DNA of 64,000 nucleotides from Gloeobacter morelensis MG652769 (lineage in GTDB: Bacteria > Cyanobacteriota > Cyanobacteriia > Gloeobacterales > Gloeobacteraceae), in the NCBI RefSeq assembly GCF_021018745.1, contig NZ_CP063845.1:2480001-2544000 (forward strand), read 5' to 3'. Numbering within the stretch: position 1 is the stretch's first letter; each line of letters starts with the position of its first letter. This document shows, one piece after another, positions 61,036 to 64,000 of the stretch. The notes under the pieces were generated by a model. That model had not been told where the DNA came from and searched no databases. It saw only the letters and a list, made by a program, of their open reading frames with translations. Made by a program: the position numbers and the translations under genes.

Positions 61036-61362
61036 GATTCGGCGATTTCAGGATATCAAAATTGGCGCGCCCTCGTAAAACCTTTGCCCTGAGCGGATCG
61101 CAGCTCTCATTTCCCGAATGTGTAATTTCAGGAAACACAAAAGTTGCTGCAAGTCCACCTGGCAAAGTATTTGAGCTGATTTGAAGGAGGCGATTTCTCG
61201 AAGGCTTCGCACGGTTCGATCGACAGGTGGCTTTAGGCGGCTTGGGGCACAGGTGCGCGCAAGCGCACTAAGCCACCGGGGGTAGACGCGGTCCTTAACT
61301 GCCAGCGGGTGCGGCTGGCCAAATGTCTCGCGGCGCGTGGCCGCCGCTTGGGGGAGCCAAGA
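61036..61362. other. gene-free stretch
   Basis: No supported gene, repeat or strong hairpin. Confidence 0.3.
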
Positions 61363-61788
61363 TCATCCCGTCGGGTCTTCTTTATTTACAAACACCGAGT
61401 AGACCGACGGAGCACCGAGAAAATACCACCCCGCAAGCACCAGATCGCAGATCGCACAGCCGGCGGACGAAGTCGGAACAAAAGGAACGATCGGGTTTCC
61501 ATAAAAGTGATGGAGTACGTCCCAAACCGTATGCAAAACCCAGCCAATGCCGATATAGCGGTAATCGGCCAGACCGCGATAAGCGAGGAAGGTGATCAGC
61601 GAGCAAAAAGCGAACTCCCATAAACCCAATCCGCCGTTCAGATAAGCAGCCCCGGCCCCGGCGAGCACGATGGCGCTAAAGTTGCGGCGAGCAGGTTCCC
61701 GGATGAGTGAACAGGCCGCAATGAATACCATTGCAACCGCAATCGGAGCGATCCACTCCGCAATGCCAAGTTCTGGTGTGGCGTTCAT
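61363..61788 (-). CDS. DUF6010 family membrane protein
   Basis: A 141-residue protein with four hydrophobic segments and the DUF6010 features LAGAGAAYLNGGLGLWEFAF, IGIGWVLHTVWDVLHHFYGN and CAICDLVLAGWYF. Conserved histidines (HTVWDVLHH) are part of the family pattern. Function unknown. It lies downstream of the TetR gene on the same strand and could be under its control. The ATG at 61788 excludes an unrelated 36-residue extension. Confidence 0.82.
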   Translation of the reverse strand: MNATPELGIAEWIAPIAVAMVFIAACSLIREPARRNFSAIVLAGAGAAYLNGGLGLWEFAFCSLITFLAYRGLADYRYIGIGWVLHTVWDVLHHFYGNPIVPFVPTSSAGCAICDLVLAGWYFLGAPSVYSVFVNKEDPTG

Positions 61789-61861
61789 CGATGGTTTTTC
61801 CTTTGCCTGGGGCAAATTTGGTGAGCGGTAAAACAGCAAAGCCGAGAAAAAGCTTTCCCTC

Positions 61862-62482
61862 TCAGCGCAGGCGTTTTTGGGGGCGAACAACGGCAAATCG
61901 CTTCGCGGGAAGCGAGCGACTTACCAGCGCATCGAAGGCCGTCAGTGCCCGGTAGTCGGCACGGTTGTCGCGCAGAAGCCGCGAGGAGGCGTGATGGCTC
62001 AGATAGATCCCGCAAAGTTCCCAGACAAACTGCTCGATATCGAGCTTGGAATCGAGATGTCCAAGTTCCACCGACCTGCGAACGAGGTTCGTCAGCAAAT
62101 TTCGCCAGTATGCTTCCATGGCCACGACCTTGGCGCGAACCTCACCCTCTGCGTCGTCCAATTCAAAAGTGGCCGCCGCCACCGGACACCCCCCCCGCAA
62201 ACCTGCCTTGGTCGTCCACCCAAGCCAGTGCTCGACAAGCGCCTTCAACCGGGGCAAACCTTCGGCCGCCCGCAGTGCCGGCTGGATCACCTGGGCTGCC
62301 GATACCTCGGCCATGCGGTCCAGCAGGGCAATTTGCAGCTCTTCTTTGGAGTGAAAGTGCGCAAATAAGCCGCTCTTCGATACGCCTGCCTGTTGCGCCA
62401 GAACCCCCAGGGTTACGCCGGCTAAGCCCGATTCGCTCAGGAGATCGAGGCCGCTTTGGAGAATACGTTCTCTGGTAGTCAT
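61862..62482 (-). CDS. TetR/AcrR-family repressor
   Basis: A 206-residue regulator. The N-terminal helix-turn-helix is TRERILQSGLDLLSESG, then VLAQQAGVSKSGLFAHFHSK; the ligand domain has LRGGCPVAAATFELDD and SRLLRDNRADYRALTAFDAL. This subgroup often controls an adjacent membrane or oxidoreductase gene, here probably DUF6010 downstream. Two copies of AC(G/A)ACCGGT(T/C)GT lie 39 and 106 bases upstream of the start and are the likely operators. Confidence 0.9.
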   Translation of the reverse strand: MTTRERILQSGLDLLSESGLAGVTLGVLAQQAGVSKSGLFAHFHSKEELQIALLDRMAEVSAAQVIQPALRAAEGLPRLKALVEHWLGWTTKAGLRGGCPVAAATFELDDAEGEVRAKVVAMEAYWRNLLTNLVRRSVELGHLDSKLDIEQFVWELCGIYLSHHASSRLLRDNRADYRALTAFDALVSRSLPAKRFAVVRPQKRLR

Positions 62483-62520
62483 TGGGATCTGCTTTTTTTG
62501 ATGTCTGCGAGAGAGAATAG

Positions 62521-62600
62521 CACGACCGGTTGTATTTTACCAGTTTTGTTCTAAGAAAAGCTTTCCAATAGGCTAGTCGTCATAAGCACAACCGGTCGTG
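62521..62600. promoter_or_regulatory. paired TetR operator sites
   Basis: CACGACCGGTTGT (62521-62533) and ACAACCGGTCGTG (62588-62600) are exact inverted copies, and each is itself an imperfect palindrome around CCGG. They sit just upstream of the TetR gene, consistent with autorepression. Confidence 0.7.
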
Positions 62601-62756
62601 TTTAATGCTCGCGCCGAAGTGTTGGCCCAGTGGGAGCTTTTTGGCTTCTATGATGTTGGGCGCGGCCGCTGCCCTGGCCTCAGTTTTGGGAGCAAGTGCA
62701 CGGCCGCCTGGCGGGCTACCCGCCGTGGAGCGGCCCAAACCAGCCCCGGGGTGTCC

Positions 62757-64000
62757 TTAGCGCGGCCCGCTGAGTTTCCAGTTGGGGTCACTGACCGATG
62801 TCAGCGATACCGAAGCGACAAAACTCGTCCCGTTCATGATCCAAACCACATTTTGACCGGTCGCCTGATTGCGCCAGAGAATATCTACCTTGCCGTCGCT
62901 GTTGTAATCGCCCACCCCGCCGATTTGCCAGTTCAAATCGCCCACAGCCGGCAGGGCCACCGAAGCGATAAAAGCTGTGCCGTTCATCCGCCAGAGGCTG
63001 TTTTGACCCCCGGCCGTGTTTCTCCAGAGGATATCCGCTCTACCGTCCAGACTAAAATCCCCCACTCCGACAATCTGCCAGTTGCGATCGGATACCGGGC
63101 TAATCGCCAAAGAAGCGACATAGCTCGTCCCGTTCATCTGCCAGACGGTGTTGGTGCCGGTGGTAGTGTTTCTCCAGAGAATGTCCGGTTTGTTGTCGCC
63201 GTTAAAGTCGCCTGTGCCGCCGATGCGCCAGGCGAGATCCCCGACGGCAGGAAGAGTAACGGAACTGAGGAAGGTAGCTCCGTTCATCTGCCACAGGGAG
63301 TTGGCGCCGGTGGCTTGATTGCGCCAGAGAATGTCGATTTTGCCGTCGGCGTTAAAGTCGTTTGCCCCGGCAATCTGCCAGTTGGGGTCGGAGACGGGAT
63401 TGACCGCCAGTGAGCGCAGGAAGGTGGTGCTGCTCATCTGCCAGACGGTATTTTGACCGGTGGCCGTGTTTCGCCAGAGGATGTCCGATTGGCCGTCGCC
63501 GGTAAAATCTCCTGAACGGTTGGTAATGTTGAGTAGAACGGCGGCGGTATCGTTAAAGCGGTTGGCGGTTGCTACATCTTGCCGACCATCGCCGTTGAGA
63601 TCTGCAATCGCCACCGAGTACGGCTCCTCACCGCCAGCAAAATTGATCGCTGCCCCAAAACCGCCGCTGCCATTGTTCAAAAGTACCGAAATGCTGTCGG
63701 AATAGTCGCTGCTGGTAATCGCATCGAGATCGCCGTCTTTATCCATATCCCCCAAAGCCAGAGCGTAGGGTTTATCTCGGACCTCGAAGTAACCAAACAG
63801 TGTAAATCCGCCACTGCCGTTGTTTTTAAATACCGAAATATCAGCAAAAAATTCGCTGCTAAAGACCATATCGAGATCGCCGTCTTGATCGACATCGCCC
63901 AGGGCAATGGAATCCCCCCCGCTGCTAAAGTTGATAGGATCGGCGAAGCTGCCGGTGCCGGAATTTTTGAGCACGCTGACATTGTCGTAGTTGGCGGTGA
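62757..64000 (-). CDS. FG-GAP/VCBS repeat protein, partial
   Basis: The C-terminal ~414 residues of a larger protein; the frame is open at the window edge. It has FG-GAP/VCBS-type calcium repeats (GDVDQDGDLDMVFSSEF; GDFTGDGQSDILWRNTATGQ; GVGDYNSDGKVDILWRNQAT). Two kinds alternate: three DxDxDGDxD units at the N-terminal side, then five of about 47 residues with DILWRN and TVWQMNGT. Such proteins are usually secreted and may bind surfaces or sugars. No membrane segment in the part seen. Confidence 0.88.
   Translation of the reverse strand, partial: TANYDNVSVLKNSGTGSFADPINFSSGGDSIALGDVDQDGDLDMVFSSEFFADISVFKNNGSGGFTLFGYFEVRDKPYALALGDMDKDGDLDAITSSDYSDSISVLLNNGSGGFGAAINFAGGEEPYSVAIADLNGDGRQDVATANRFNDTAAVLLNITNRSGDFTGDGQSDILWRNTATGQNTVWQMSSTTFLRSLAVNPVSDPNWQIAGANDFNADGKIDILWRNQATGANSLWQMNGATFLSSVTLPAVGDLAWRIGGTGDFNGDNKPDILWRNTTTGTNTVWQMNGTSYVASLAISPVSDRNWQIVGVGDFSLDGRADILWRNTAGGQNSLWRMNGTAFIASVALPAVGDLNWQIGGVGDYNSDGKVDILWRNQATGQNVVWIMNGTSFVASVSLTSVSDPNWKLSGPR

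Noticed and set aside
62598-63413. 271-residue plus-strand frame opposite the FG-GAP gene
   Set aside because: It is a shadow of the repeats. Only its first ~20 residues lie outside, and they look like a fragment of a lost protein.
1-64000. CRISPR arrays, rRNA or tRNA genes
   Set aside because: I found no regularly spaced repeat cluster, no rRNA-like sequence and no cloverleaf with a GGTTCGAAT-type T-loop. A tRNA scan would be needed for certainty.

Overview
The window looks like chromosomal DNA of a GC-rich, early-branching cyanobacterium, most likely Gloeobacter. The clues are a three-domain cyanobacterial ribosomal protein S1, a fused RibBA, an HpsB/HpsC-type pseudopilin set, a DUF6888/DUF6887 small-protein pair, a DUF29 remnant, several Uma2 (DUF820) and pentapeptide-repeat genes, and scattered HIP1 octamers (GCGATCGC). 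The genus is an inference from gene content. No rRNA, tRNA or CRISPR array was recognised.

Layout. 0-2.4 kb: three pseudopilin genes. 2.4-6.6 kb: a stress-type domain protein, two VOC proteins, a truncated DUF29 gene with an IS fragment, and a divergent AraC regulator / SDR pair. 6.6-6.9 kb: a patchwork of transposase fragments. 7.2-9.1 kb: a DUF2993 lipid-binding protein and a Uma2 nuclease. 9.2-11.1 kb: two type IV secretion (T4SS) genes. 11.4-14.9 kb: ordinary chromosomal genes (Bax inhibitor-1 family, exonuclease III, NrdR). 15.3-18.3 kb: a MobC/relaxase operon, then two opposite-strand winged-helix genes and a membrane protein. 18.4-22.4 kb: a block bounded by two inverted copies of a hairpin-rich repeat; it holds SpoIID-like, orphan 384-residue and ECF sigma genes. 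22.5-31.6 kb: a CbbX-like AAA+ protein, FHA and PH-domain proteins, a sigma-like protein, a GT-C membrane protein with a polyprenyl-phosphate sugar transferase, and a Tat-exported vanadium haloperoxidase homologue. 31.7-36.5 kb: pentapeptide genes, two near-identical Uma2 genes and a solitary cytosine methyltransferase. 36.5-44.8 kb: a PIG-V-like mannosyltransferase and the main T4SS operon (VirB2, VirB3, VirB4, VirB5/TrbJ and VirB6/TrbL-like). 45-47.8 kb: pentapeptide genes, DUF6888/6887 and a truncated VirB8-like gene. 47.9-52.2 kb: an insertion-sequence nest (IS4, IS630, ISAs1, ISL3, IS256) that cut a DUF1611 gene. 52.4-64 kb: lipase, rpsA, ribBA, a broken stress-type gene, a dual-specificity phosphatase, flavin amine oxidase, histidine phosphatase, a short tyrosine recombinase, DUF6010 and TetR genes with paired operators, and an FG-GAP repeat protein running off the end.

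Two signals stand out. First, a structured leader of about 170 nt occurs three times (19.9 kb +, 33.1 kb -, 44.9 kb +), each time 60-100 nt ahead of a start codon. It has a 5-prime hairpin, a GGGCGC/GCTCC segment, a GTGC-loop-GCAC hairpin followed by the near-invariant CTTGAAAAYCGA, and then a long stem of unrelated sequence. Two of the three genes are pentapeptide-repeat genes. Second, T4SS, relaxase and MobC genes are spread over about 38 kb with core genes between them, so the machine appears chromosomally dispersed and partly decaying rather than a tidy integrative element.
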